From Xenorhabdus yunnanensis (GTDB lineage: Bacteria; Pseudomonadota; Gammaproteobacteria; Enterobacterales; Enterobacteriaceae): a DNA stretch of 64,000 nt. Positions 37,641 through 46,985 of the stretch are shown here, one piece after another. The notes under the pieces are model-generated. The model made no database searches, was not told the origin of the DNA, and saw only the letters and a list, made by a program, of their open reading frames with translations. The position numbers were made by a program, and so were the translations under genes. The DNA lies in NCBI RefSeq assembly GCF_028598805.1, contig NZ_JAQRFI010000010.1, positions 1 through 64,000 on the forward strand, read 5' to 3'. Numbering within the stretch: the stretch's first letter is position 1; each line of letters opens with the position of its first letter.

Positions 37641-40600
37641 GTGGAATCACCTTTGACAGCACCATTTGCTGAATTATTCGCTGAACTTGATCACACATCG
37701 CTGCGTGATCAGTTCCGTTTAAGAAAACGTCTGCATGGAGCAGCAAAAATAAAGAATCAAGTCTCCTTGCAGGCTGTAGCACAATCCATTGCTGAGGATA
37801 TTGCGACTGCAAAACAGAAAGTTATAAATCGTCAGGCCGCATGCCCTTCGATTCAATATCCTGAAAATCTACCGGTTAGCCAGAAAAAAGACGATATTTA
37901 TAAAGCCATTAGGGATAATCAGGTTGTTATCATCGCAGGGGAAACCGGTTCGGGTAAAACGACCCAGATCCCCAAAATATGCCTTGAATTGGGAAGAGGA
38001 GTCAAAGGGCTGATCGGCCATACCCAACCTCGTCGTTTGGCGGCTCGTTCAGTTGCCAATCGCATTGCGGATGAATTGGAAACAGCACTTGGCTCGACGG
38101 TCGGTTATAAAGTCCGCTTTAATGATCAGGTCAGTGAAAATACTTTAGTAAAATTGATGACTGACGGTATTTTGTTAGCAGAATTGCAACAAGATCGTTT
38201 GTTATTGCAATATGATACGTTAATTATTGATGAAGCTCATGAACGCAGCTTAAATATCGATTTTATTCTCGGTTACCTGCGTCAATTACTGCCAAAGCGT
38301 CCTGATCTGAAAGTCATAATTACCTCTGCCACCATTGATCCTGAACGTTTCTCCCGCCATTTTAGCAATGCACCGATCATTGAAGTATCTGGACGTACTT
38401 ATCCGGTTGAAGTGCGCTATCGTCCCGTGGCTGGTGATGACAGTGATCGGGATCAGCTTGAAGCTATTATTGACGCAGTAGATGAATTGGGACGTGAAAG
38501 CTCAGGTGACATATTGGTGTTCATGAGCGGTGAACGAGAAATTCGTGATACGGCGGATGCACTTAATAAACAAAATTTCCTGCATACCGAAATTCTGCCA
38601 CTTTTTGCTCGGTTGTCTAATAGCGAACAGAACAGAATTTTTCAGCCTCATATTGGCCGCCGTATTATTTTGGCAACTAACGTGGCGGAAACATCATTAA
38701 CTGTGCCTGGCATTAAATACGTGATCGATACAGGTTTTGCACGTATTAGCCGATACAGTTATCGAACCAAAGTGCAACGCTTGCCGATAGAACCTATATC
38801 GCAGGCATCTGCCAACCAGCGAAAAGGGCGCTGTGGTCGTGTTTCAGACGGGATTTGTATTCGCCTTTATTCAGAAGATGATTTTTTGTCACGCCCGGAA
38901 TTCACTGATCCTGAAATCCTGCGTACCAATCTGGCTTCTGTTATCTTGCAAATGACTTCTATTGGTTTGGGAGATGTCAGCGCATTCCCATTTGTTGAAG
39001 CACCGGATAAACGCAATATTCAAGATGGTGTTCGTCTGTTGGAAGAGCTGGGAGCTATTGATCCAGAATCATTGTCAGATGCGACTTATCGCTTGACCTC
39101 AATGGGACGACAATTGGCCCTGTTGCCTATCGATCCCCGGTTGGCTCGCATGGTACTGGAAGCCAAGGCCCATGGTTGCGTTCGCGAAGTGATGGTGATT
39201 ACTTCAGCACTATCGATTCAAGATCCACGGGAAAGGCCGTTGGAAAAACAACAGGCTTCTGATGAAAAACATCGCCGTTTTGCGGACAAGGATTCAGATT
39301 TCATCGCTTTCTTGAGATTGTGGGATTTTCTGGTAGAACAGCAAAAAGCGCTTTCCAATTCTCAATTCCGCAAACTTTGCCGTCAAGATTATCTGAACTA
39401 TCTTCGTGTTAGAGAATGGCAGGATATTTACACTCAGCTCAGGCAAGTTGTAAAAGAAATTGGTTTACCGATCAACAGTCAGGAAGCTGATTATCGCAAT
39501 ATCCATATTGCTTTGCTGACAGGGTTATTATCCCATGTTGGTCAGAAAGATACGGATAAACAGGAATATACTGGTGCACGCAATACCCGTTTTTCTATTT
39601 TTCCTGGCTCTGGATTATTTAAAAAGCCACCTAAATGGGGGATGGTTGCTGAACTAGTGGAAACTAGCCGCCTGTGGGGACGTATTGCAGCACGGATCGA
39701 ACCAGAATGGGTAGAACCACTGGCTGATCATTTAATCAAAAAGCACTATAGTGAACCGCACTGGCAGAAGTCTCAGGGAGCGGTGATGGCAACAGAAAAA
39801 GTTACTTTGTATGGACTGCCAATTGTGACAGGACGACTGGTCAATTATAGCCTAATAGACCCTATGCTGTGCCGCGAATTGTTTATCCGTCATGCTTTAG
39901 TAGAAGGTGATTGGCAAACTCGCCATTCATTTTTCCGCGCTAATTTGAAATTGCGTGAAGAAGTAGAAGAACTGGAACATAAATCTCGTCGACGAGATAT
40001 TCTGGTGGATGATGAAATTTTGTTCAGTTTCTATGATCAGCGAATTGGCAAAGATGTTGTTTCATCGCGTCACTTTGATCGCTGGTGGAAGATTGCCAGT
40101 CAAAATCAACCAGAATTACTCAACTTTGAAAAGAGTATGTTGATCAAGGGAGATGCAAACAAAGTCAGCGCATTGGATTACCCGAATTATTGGTATCAAG
40201 ATAACTTGAAATTCCGCTTGAGTTACCAATTTGAACCGGGAACTGATGCTGATGGGGTTACCGTGCATATTCCTTTACCGATATTGAATCAGGTCAAGGA
40301 TGAAGGATTTGATTGGCAGATTCCGGGCATTCGCCATGAATTGGTTGTTGCATTGATTAAATCACTACCAAAACCAGTACGCCGTAATTTTGTCCCGGCC
40401 CCTAACTATACGCAGGCATTTCTGGAGCGGGTTACACAACCTCAGGCTCCTTTACTGGATAGCCTTGAGAAAGAATTACGTCGCATGACGGGAGTGACGG
40501 TGTCACGTGATGACTGGCAGTTGGAACAAGTACCTGATCATCTAAAGATCACATTCCGCATTCTTGGAGAGAAAAGAACAGGTGAAAAAAATAAACCGTT

Positions 40601-41555
40601 AGCAGAAGGGAAAGATCTGTCAGCACTGAAAATGAAATTGAAAGGAAAAGTTCAGGAAACGCTTTCGGCGGTTGCAGACGATGGTATAGAGCAAAGTGGA
40701 TTACATATCTGGTGTTTTGGTGAATTGCCTGATTGCTATGAGCAGAAGCGCGGGGGCTATTCCGTTAAGGCATTTCCGGCATTGGTTGATGAAAAGGACA
40801 GCATCGGAATTAAATTGTTCGAAACCGAATCCGAACAGCAGTATGCAATGTGGGAAGGAACGCGCCGCTTGCTATTACTGAATATTCCATCTCCGATTAA
40901 ATATCTGCATGAAAAATTACCGAACAAATCCAAACTGGGGCTGTATTTCAATCCATATGGAAAAGTGTTGGATTTGATTGATGATTGTATTTCCTGTGGT
41001 GTTGATAGGTTGATTGCAGAAAATGGCGGCCCGGTATGGAGTGAACAGGAATTTTCCAGTTTGCAGGATAAAGTTCGCGCTGATTTGAATGATGCAGTGG
41101 TTGATATTGCCAAACAAGTAGAGCAGATTCTGACTGCGGTCTTTAATATCAATAAGCGTCTGAAAGGGCGGGTCGATCTTTCTCTTGCATTGGCATTATC
41201 GGATATCAAAGAACAAATTTCTGGTTTGGTCTTTAATGGATTCGTGACTTCCCACGGCTGGAAACGCTTGGCTGGTGTTCTGCGCTATTTGAATGGAATC
41301 GAACGTCGATTGGAAAAATTGGCGATAGATCCTAACAAGGATAGGACACATATGAGCCGGATTGAGAATATCCAGCGTCAATGGCAACAATGGTTGGCAA
41401 AGCTCTCAATCCAACAGAAAAAATTGCCGGAAGTAAAAGAAGTTCGTTGGATGATTGAAGAGCTTCGGATTAGTTTGTTTGCTCAACAACTGGGTACTGC
41501 ATATCCAATATCAGACAAGCGTATTTTGCAGGTAATGGAAAATATCGTGCCGTGA
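37641..41555 (+). CDS. hrpA: ATP-dependent RNA helicase HrpA (DEAH-box)
   Basis: DEAH-box RNA helicase of 1304 residues, the usual length, with a role in mRNA processing and in clearing stalled or collided ribosomes in E. coli. Walker A is GETGSGKTT (100-108), DEAH in IIDEAHERSL, SAT motif, QRKGRCGRV motif VI, then helicase-associated domains and the OB fold, and a long C-terminal DUF3418 region (about 720-1304). It starts with GTG at 37641 behind AAGGA. The C-terminus is complete. A 10-bp hairpin (41563-41590) follows the stop but lacks a T-run. Confidence 0.96.
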   Translation: MESPLTAPFAELFAELDHTSLRDQFRLRKRLHGAAKIKNQVSLQAVAQSIAEDIATAKQKVINRQAACPSIQYPENLPVSQKKDDIYKAIRDNQVVIIAGETGSGKTTQIPKICLELGRGVKGLIGHTQPRRLAARSVANRIADELETALGSTVGYKVRFNDQVSENTLVKLMTDGILLAELQQDRLLLQYDTLIIDEAHERSLNIDFILGYLRQLLPKRPDLKVIITSATIDPERFSRHFSNAPIIEVSGRTYPVEVRYRPVAGDDSDRDQLEAIIDAVDELGRESSGDILVFMSGEREIRDTADALNKQNFLHTEILPLFARLSNSEQNRIFQPHIGRRIILATNVAETSLTVPGIKYVIDTGFARISRYSYRTKVQRLPIEPISQASANQRKGRCGRVSDGICIRLYSEDDFLSRPEFTDPEILRTNLASVILQMTSIGLGDVSAFPFVEAPDKRNIQDGVRLLEELGAIDPESLSDATYRLTSMGRQLALLPIDPRLARMVLEAKAHGCVREVMVITSALSIQDPRERPLEKQQASDEKHRRFADKDSDFIAFLRLWDFLVEQQKALSNSQFRKLCRQDYLNYLRVREWQDIYTQLRQVVKEIGLPINSQEADYRNIHIALLTGLLSHVGQKDTDKQEYTGARNTRFSIFPGSGLFKKPPKWGMVAELVETSRLWGRIAARIEPEWVEPLADHLIKKHYSEPHWQKSQGAVMATEKVTLYGLPIVTGRLVNYSLIDPMLCRELFIRHALVEGDWQTRHSFFRANLKLREEVEELEHKSRRRDILVDDEILFSFYDQRIGKDVVSSRHFDRWWKIASQNQPELLNFEKSMLIKGDANKVSALDYPNYWYQDNLKFRLSYQFEPGTDADGVTVHIPLPILNQVKDEGFDWQIPGIRHELVVALIKSLPKPVRRNFVPAPNYTQAFLERVTQPQAPLLDSLEKELRRMTGVTVSRDDWQLEQVPDHLKITFRILGEKRTGEKNKPLAEGKDLSALKMKLKGKVQETLSAVADDGIEQSGLHIWCFGELPDCYEQKRGGYSVKAFPALVDEKDSIGIKLFETESEQQYAMWEGTRRLLLLNIPSPIKYLHEKLPNKSKLGLYFNPYGKVLDLIDDCISCGVDRLIAENGGPVWSEQEFSSLQDKVRADLNDAVVDIAKQVEQILTAVFNINKRLKGRVDLSLALALSDIKEQISGLVFNGFVTSHGWKRLAGVLRYLNGIERRLEKLAIDPNKDRTHMSRIENIQRQWQQWLAKLSIQQKKLPEVKEVRWMIEELRISLFAQQLGTAYPISDKRILQVMENIVP

Positions 41556-41562
41556 TATGTAT

Positions 41563-41590
41563 AGGGTTGTAGTTACGTGGCTACAATCCT
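41563..41590 (+). terminator. Hairpin after hrpA
   Basis: AGGGTTGTAG (41563-41572) pairs with CTACAATCCT (41581-41590) with one wobble. No T-run follows directly, so it is a weak or absent terminator. Confidence 0.5.
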
Positions 41591-41714
41591 AATCGTGAGT
41601 TTTACTTAAAAATTTTGTTTGAAAAAAGGTGGATAATATTTTTATTATCTCTTTTTTCGATTATCATTATATTAGTTACAACATACTTATTTATTTTTCC
41701 ACACAAAAAGTTAA

Positions 41715-41970
41715 AACCACCAACTTTAGTCAATCAACTTTAGCTACAATACTATGGTGCACGAAAGGTACAGATATGACAGCCACACAGTATTTAAGAT
41801 TGAGTATCATTTTGTGTAGGTTAACGGAAGAGATGATAAAGATCTATTTGGCGCATCATTTTGAACCGAACCCGAATGATAACTTCAGGGTGGATAATTG
41901 ACGCATCGTTCAGCCGATGCGTATCCGGTCTTTCAGTCCGTTAATCACTAACCCGCCGACTTTAGTCGGT
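41715..41970 (+). mobile_element. Degenerate IS200/IS605-like element (non-autonomous remnant)
   Basis: The left side (AAAACCACCAACTTTAGTC, about 41713) and right side (AACCCGCCGACTTTAGTCGG, about 41950) carry the subterminal hairpin motif typical of IS200/IS605 ends; the right one is an intact CCGACT-TT-AGTCGG hairpin. Before it come GCATCG-TTCAGC-CGATGC and CCGGTCTTTCAGTCCG hairpins, like the 3' region of TnpB elements. Neither tnpA nor tnpB is present in the 250 bases between. Exact ends are uncertain. Confidence 0.6.
41776..41901 (+). CDS. Small ORF inside the IS200/IS605-like remnant
   Basis: A 41-codon ORF (MTATQYLRLSIILCRLTEEM...) sits between the element's ends with a GAAAGG stretch 11 bases before the ATG. 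It resembles neither TnpA nor TnpB. It could be a leftover fragment or a small passenger gene. Weak evidence. Confidence 0.3.
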   Translation: MTATQYLRLSIILCRLTEEMIKIYLAHHFEPNPNDNFRVDN

Positions 41971-42225
41971 GGTTGTTAAGTTATTAAATGTAATTAAAAT
42001 CATTATAAATAAAAATAGTTATATTTATAAACCAGTTAATCATTAATATTTTATAAGTTAAATTCAGTTGGTTATTTGAAAATTAATCTAAAAACCATTT
42101 TCTCTATTTAAATTAATTCTGTAGTTTCCAATTTAACATCTGCGTATTCTGTATATTCCTAGTTACTGTATAATGGTAAGTATCCCATATCAAAATGACA
42201 TAACTAATTTTTTATTTAAAAGAAG
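41971..42225. other. AT-rich spacer, no gene seen
   Basis: Very AT-rich DNA between the IS200-like end and the toxin-like pseudogene. No ORF or clear hairpin; a promoter for the next gene could lie here. Confidence 0.4.
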
Positions 42226-42628
42226 ATGTTATCAGTAAAAAGAGTACTCATCGTCATTATGACAATCTTTTGTGTGGCATTCGGTTCGCTGTCTCATGCA
42301 AATTCAATGGACGTCCCGATAAGAAAGCGTGTAAACATCGTGTTGTTAATCAACTCAGATCATTTCAAGGAAAAATTTATCATTTTGGAAATCAACCGAT
42401 TAAATTAGATAGAAAAGAAATGAAACACATCCTTGAACGGCATCATCCTTGTTTCTGGGATGGCTCAATTAAAGATACACAAAGTTTTTTTCGAGTGAAA
42501 TGACAGTAAACGAGATTGTTCACGCCATTGAGAGTATAATGCAGAAAAACAGGGCTGTTTTAATAAAAAACATCACTAAAGTAATGTGGGATTATATAGA
42601 TAAAATTAAAATTAATACAAGGCATTGA
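42226..42628 (+). pseudogene. Frameshifted secreted toxin-like protein
   Basis: A good signal peptide (MLSVKRVLIVIMTIFCVAFG, then SLSHA) begins at ATG 42226, but this frame soon ends at 42408. The sensible sequence continues in another frame (to 42503: KIYHFGNQPIKLDRKEMKH, then ILERHHPCFWDGS), and again from 42500 (MTVNEIVHAIESIMQKNR) to 42628. Together the pieces recall C-terminal domains of CdiA/Rhs-type polymorphic toxins, with the His-His-Pro motif as a possible active site. At least two frame changes make it a pseudogene unless there are sequencing errors. The family call is from memory. Confidence 0.5.
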
Positions 42629-42662
42629 CGGTTATCTAAGAGGGTTTATAAGCGTTGGGATC

Positions 42663-42880
42663 TGACGCTCAATAGAAGGGGTCTTTTTTATTCCCCGTTA
42701 TGCATCGTGGGACTATGATAGGCAGCTCTATAAACGCCGTAATGAAGTCGAACGTCTTTCTCACATACTAAAAGGATTCAGGAGGATTGGATTTTCATAC
42801 ACGTCGAAAAACTGGACTTAATGTTTAAGGACTTTCTAACCCCGCACTTATTTATCTCATAATTTAGTGTTAACACGTCC
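42663..42880 (+). pseudogene. IS5-family transposase C-terminal remnant
   Basis: The frame from 42675 to 42821 reads EGVFFIPRYASWDYDRQLYK and continues RRNEVERLSHILKGFRRI, the typical C-terminal transposase region of IS5-group elements. A shifted frame continues with KLDLMFKDFLT. Frameshifts and missing 5' part make it non-functional. Bases 42718-42758 are repeated in inverse orientation at 43187-43227. Confidence 0.75.
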
Positions 42881-42936
42881 TAAAAAATATTTAATATATT
42901 AATGAATTAAGCGTATTAAATATGGGAGATTTAAAA

Positions 42937-43149
42937 ATGAAAAAATTATCTTATATCATATTTATTTGTATATCAATTTTTGCGCTAAGTAATATTAGCT
43001 TCGCTGAAAGTTTATATCAAAATAATCCATACCCAAATCCTCAATGCAACATACAGGCTCAAAACATATGTCGGCCATACATTTTAAAATCTTGGTTATA
43101 TGCCATATGTATGGATATTGAATATAAACAATGCATGAGTAAAAAATAA
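42937..43149 (+). CDS. Small secreted cysteine-containing protein, unknown
   Basis: ATG 42937 with GGGAGA 10 bases upstream gives MKKLSYIIFICISIFALSNI and SFA, a clean signal peptide. The mature part is about 47 residues with four cysteines, which could form two disulfides (CNIQAQNIC, then AICMDIEYKQC). An in-frame ATG 15 bases earlier is less likely. It is flanked by two inverted IS5 scars, suggesting it arrived with, or was trapped by, that element. No family recognised. Confidence 0.55.
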   Translation: MKKLSYIIFICISIFALSNISFAESLYQNNPYPNPQCNIQAQNICRPYILKSWLYAICMDIEYKQCMSKK

Positions 43150-43240
43150 ATAATATCAGGATCAGCGGTGCGAAATGCGTGCAGAGAAGACGTTCGACTT
43201 CATTACGGCGTTTATAGAGCTGCCTATAATAGCCCTCCAT
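43136..43240 (-). pseudogene. Second IS5-family transposase fragment, inverted
   Basis: On the minus strand, GYYRQLYKRRNEVERL from about 43237 copies the same transposase region as at 42718-42758; 41 bases are identical (43187-43227). The similarity ends after VERL, so this is only a short scar. Confidence 0.7.
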
Positions 43241-43266
43241 AACAATAATATTGCTGTTATGGAGGG
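43233..43266 (-). terminator. Hairpin after the fimbrial adhesin gene
   Basis: An 11-bp perfect stem (CCCTCCATAAC at 43233-43243 with GTTATGGAGGG at 43256-43266) and a 12-base loop, 8 bases past the adhesin stop. The T-run is poor. Confidence 0.6.
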
Positions 43267-43273
43267 AGAGGGT

Positions 43274-44272
43274 TTATTGATAGGTTAATGTGATTGTTGC
43301 TGTGGCATTTGCTTTGCCCGGTGTAATTTCCGCGCCTGTCTGGACATAACGAGCTTGCAATGGAATTGTTATATTTCCACCTGACTGGCTGGAACCAAAT
43401 ACAAACGGAGAGTGCATTGATACAGGGCGGTTTAGATACAATATCTGCAAACCGACTCCTATTGCTGTGACGTTGTCACTATAATCCAATGCCCAAATAT
43501 TTTTGGTATTCCAACTTGCAGGTTTTCCATCCAGAGTCACTCCAACATTGACATCAGCATCACACTCTATTTTTATATTAAAATGTTGCATACCTGCCGT
43601 ACTGTTAATACCTCGGAAATCACTTTTTTTAATGTCTCCCATATTGACTGGAACCACTTTTTGACTGAGAGAACAGCCTTTAGTCATAATATATGTATTC
43701 GACAAATAGAAAGTGTGAACAAGAGTATTGTAACCTAATTTGGCATGAGTTAGGTTCACCCGTCTGACGGTTCCTGAACCGGTTATTGGCGCAATCTTGA
43801 TTAACTGCACTGTTAAATAACCCCATGATTTACCACAATATTGTGTTTTGTGTTGAAATTGCCACGGTGAGGGACAAGTGACTGGATTGGTCGCTGTTCT
43901 GGGTAGCCAATCAATACCATAGCCCGATGCCCACGTATTAATGCGGATGCCAACTCCCGGAACACCAGATTCATAAATAGCATCATAGTTATAGTTTGCA
44001 GGTGCAAGATCAGGTGCTTCCCATGTTGTGGGCGTGGGAGTATTACAGAGAGCGATATTACCTTTTTCATCCACTTGATCCAGACGTATTTCTTTAATGG
44101 TTGTTCCGATAGGATGACTTCGAGGAACCGTAATTGTACCAAAAGAAACCTGAGTCCTGCCGGGTACAAAACCCGTAGAATATTGGCAATAATAATTCGC
44201 TAAACTGTCAAAGCTACTCATCGTGCCGATGAAAAATGTACTTGCCAATAATAATTTTAATTTGTTGGCCAT
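43274..44272 (-). CDS. Fimbrial tip adhesin/minor pilin
   Basis: Last gene of a chaperone-usher operon. The start at 44272 (MANKLKLLLASTFFIG) gives a signal peptide and a GTGGA ribosome-binding site; a longer frame overlaps the usher end. 332 residues: an N-terminal receptor-like half (about 25-190, with paired cysteines) and a C-terminal pilin domain that starts around TKGCSLSQKVVPVNMGDI and ends in the beta-zipper-type tail ATATITLTYQ. This two-domain plan is that of FimH/PapG-type adhesins. The ligand is unknown. Confidence 0.82.
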   Translation of the reverse strand: MANKLKLLLASTFFIGTMSSFDSLANYYCQYSTGFVPGRTQVSFGTITVPRSHPIGTTIKEIRLDQVDEKGNIALCNTPTPTTWEAPDLAPANYNYDAIYESGVPGVGIRINTWASGYGIDWLPRTATNPVTCPSPWQFQHKTQYCGKSWGYLTVQLIKIAPITGSGTVRRVNLTHAKLGYNTLVHTFYLSNTYIMTKGCSLSQKVVPVNMGDIKKSDFRGINSTAGMQHFNIKIECDADVNVGVTLDGKPASWNTKNIWALDYSDNVTAIGVGLQILYLNRPVSMHSPFVFGSSQSGGNITIPLQARYVQTGAEITPGKANATATITLTYQ

Positions 44273-44325
44273 AGAATAATTTCCACTATTTTTTAATTGC
44301 ATATCAAATGAATGTGTCGCTCTTG

Positions 44326-46887
44326 TTATTCGCAAGAGGTGTCAACCATATACAAACCTGAAGCAGGTTCTTCATCAGATAGTTGATAATTAACACGGCA
44401 CTCTTGTATTTCTTTATGTCCCCATTTCACCCATATGTTACCGGATTTGGGAATTCCACTGAGATAAACCTGCCCATCATTGCTGACAATCGCGCTATTG
44501 GGTTCATCTATATTATTTTTCTGCTCTAACGTTGCTATTGCACCAAATGGAACCTCTTTACCATTGTGAGAAAGCGTTAACAAAACACGATGCCCGATGC
44601 GAGTCTGGAAATTGGCCAGACTTAGTGAACCGCGGGTTGGGATAATAGTTTGTGTGTTGATATCAATATCAACATTATTGCCCATTGAATACGTATCCAG
44701 AGAAATACGGTTTTTTCGATAGCTGCTGACATAAGGCACAATGGCATAACCCTTCCAGTCAGTTTTAATGCCGGTATGGTTTTGTACTTTAATTCCCTGA
44801 GCGCCATTAGCACGCACCAACACCAACGTATCACCAAGAGATTGAGAAAGGGTAATTCCGTAAGGATGGACAACCAACCCGCCATTTAACCCATAGTTTA
44901 GCTGCTTGGAGTGTTTGTCATAACTGTAACCTGCGCTGATCTGACTAAATGCTCCTTTATATTCGGCATTGATACTCCCACCACTGGTTTTATTGTGACT
45001 GGAATAACTTTGCTGAATGCTATAAATCAGATTGTTATCTTCAAGAGCGCTACCATTTAAACTAAACTGATGAGAAGTATCACCATTTTTACTACTGGTC
45101 ATGTTATAGCTTGCCCAGCTGTTTTTTAGCCAGTTCTCAAAAGGGATTTGAATGCTGAATGATACAATCTGCTCATTGCGATTTGAACCGGGAAGGGCAC
45201 TGTACGAATAGTTCAGATTATAATTAATGGAGTTGTAATTCGTACCATAGCCGGCACTGATATTCCTCTCATAACCTTTTTGATACCAATAATCTTGTTG
45301 AAAAGCAGATAAATAAACGCTGCCCCAATCACTCAGGTTTTGGTTGATGTGTAGTTGCAATTTACTTCGTTTATTGGCGTTGTAATGGTCATTATTGATT
45401 GTGTCTAACTCATTGGCTTCTTTGAAATCGTAAAAATTTTGAGTCGAATAACGATAACCCGTTAGAGTAACATTAGTGCCGGTTTTAGAAATATCTTTGG
45501 CATATTGGAAACGATAGGATTGCCCATAACCATTGGAGTTAGAGATAAAACTAGTTTTGGCATAAGTTGCATCAAAGGACAGGGACCCCCAATCAGAAAG
45601 ATTGTAACCTGTCCCCAAAGCGATGGATTGATAGTCCTTTGCGATGGTTGTTCCACCATATGCTGTGACACGGTTGGAAATACCATAAATCACCGAACCC
45701 TGCATAAAATAAGGTTCTTTACCACGCGGGGAATTAGAGTGGTATTTTCCCAGAGTCAGTGAATGACGCAGGCCGTTTTCCCTTAACATGATGGGCACAG
45801 TAGAAAAGGTTTGCACAGAACGATGTTCTTTTCCATCGGCTTCTTTGACAATGACTTCCAGATCGCCAGTGGCAATAGTTGGATAGAGATCGTTAATGAC
45901 GAAAGGCCCGGGAGAAACATAAGTTTCATAAATAATGTAACCACTTTGTTTAATGGTAACCTGGGCATTACTTTGTGCAATTCCCCTAATTGTCGGAGCG
46001 AAACCTTTTATGCTATCAGGCAACATGCTGTCATCAGAAGCTAACTGTATTCCACGAAATTGGAAGCTATCAAAAATAGGGGAAAGTGTATAACTATCTC
46101 CTAGTGTCAACTGGCTTTTTAATGCATGAATATCTCGTTGGAGATAAGTATTGAGGCTTTGCCATTTTTTATTCTGACTGCTATAGGTAGAATAATTTCG
46201 TAAACGCCATGCATCCCAGTTCGCACCTGCTCTGAGGTTAAGAAAATGATTAGTTGTCGAACCAGGGTAATTATCCTGCCAAGTCATGGAACCACTATAA
46301 TTATAATTAACCAACAAAGCGGTTAATCCCTGTTCCCATAAATGAGGAGGAACATAGTCTCTGGTTTGATAGTTCAATGCAGCTTGTGGAATACTGATAT
46401 CCAGCTGTTGGTGTTTAAAATCAAAAGAAGACGACGCGGATGGAATATACTGACCAAGATCAGTAAGTTCTGTTTCCTGCGGCAGAGCGCGCAATAATGG
46501 GAATGAGTCAATATTCACTCCCATTTCCTTGAGCTGCTGTATCTTGAGTTTGGGAAAAAGCTTATTGTTTACAATAACAAAATCAATATTCCCGGTATCT
46601 ATTTTTTCTCGGTTTAGATAGATATCTACCCAATAACGCCCAGGTGGTTGTTGATCATCTTGAGTAAAAACAGATAAGTCAATATCTTCAGGAAATCCTG
46701 AATGGGTTTCCAATGCGTTGATATTGAAATACTCTTCAGCATAAGCTTTATTGGTATGCACCCAAAACCATGTGGTTAACAATATACAGATAAAAAATTT
46801 TCTGTGTAAATAGCGTAAGCTTAGCTTGATAAATAACACCCAATTATCAGAAATATTTTGTTGAAGATAATGACGATATTTATCCAT
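44326..46887 (-). CDS. Fimbrial outer membrane usher (PapC/FimD family)
   Basis: Outer-membrane pore that assembles and secretes pilus subunits brought by the chaperone. 853 residues: an atypically long N-terminus with a signal-like hydrophobic stretch at about 32-50, an N-terminal chaperone-binding domain (EEYFNINALE...), the beta-barrel with plug (GDLEVIVKEADGKEH, FSTVPIMLR) and C-terminal domains ending VDTSCE. It matches the usher family along its length. Its end overlaps the adhesin region. Confidence 0.93.
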   Translation of the reverse strand: MDKYRHYLQQNISDNWVLFIKLSLRYLHRKFFICILLTTWFWVHTNKAYAEEYFNINALETHSGFPEDIDLSVFTQDDQQPPGRYWVDIYLNREKIDTGNIDFVIVNNKLFPKLKIQQLKEMGVNIDSFPLLRALPQETELTDLGQYIPSASSSFDFKHQQLDISIPQAALNYQTRDYVPPHLWEQGLTALLVNYNYSGSMTWQDNYPGSTTNHFLNLRAGANWDAWRLRNYSTYSSQNKKWQSLNTYLQRDIHALKSQLTLGDSYTLSPIFDSFQFRGIQLASDDSMLPDSIKGFAPTIRGIAQSNAQVTIKQSGYIIYETYVSPGPFVINDLYPTIATGDLEVIVKEADGKEHRSVQTFSTVPIMLRENGLRHSLTLGKYHSNSPRGKEPYFMQGSVIYGISNRVTAYGGTTIAKDYQSIALGTGYNLSDWGSLSFDATYAKTSFISNSNGYGQSYRFQYAKDISKTGTNVTLTGYRYSTQNFYDFKEANELDTINNDHYNANKRSKLQLHINQNLSDWGSVYLSAFQQDYWYQKGYERNISAGYGTNYNSINYNLNYSYSALPGSNRNEQIVSFSIQIPFENWLKNSWASYNMTSSKNGDTSHQFSLNGSALEDNNLIYSIQQSYSSHNKTSGGSINAEYKGAFSQISAGYSYDKHSKQLNYGLNGGLVVHPYGITLSQSLGDTLVLVRANGAQGIKVQNHTGIKTDWKGYAIVPYVSSYRKNRISLDTYSMGNNVDIDINTQTIIPTRGSLSLANFQTRIGHRVLLTLSHNGKEVPFGAIATLEQKNNIDEPNSAIVSNDGQVYLSGIPKSGNIWVKWGHKEIQECRVNYQLSDEEPASGLYMVDTSCE

Positions 46888-46985
46888 GATGGTTTTCTAA
46901 GATAGTTTTCTAATTTTGATATACCCGCAATATTTCAATCTGTATCTTAAAAATTATTAGGTATATAGATTTTATAATTTTTTGA

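Noticed and set aside
42270-42503. A separate 77-codon gene in the second frame
   Set aside because: Its first codons overlap the signal-peptide frame out of register; it makes sense only as the continuation of the frameshifted gene at 42226.
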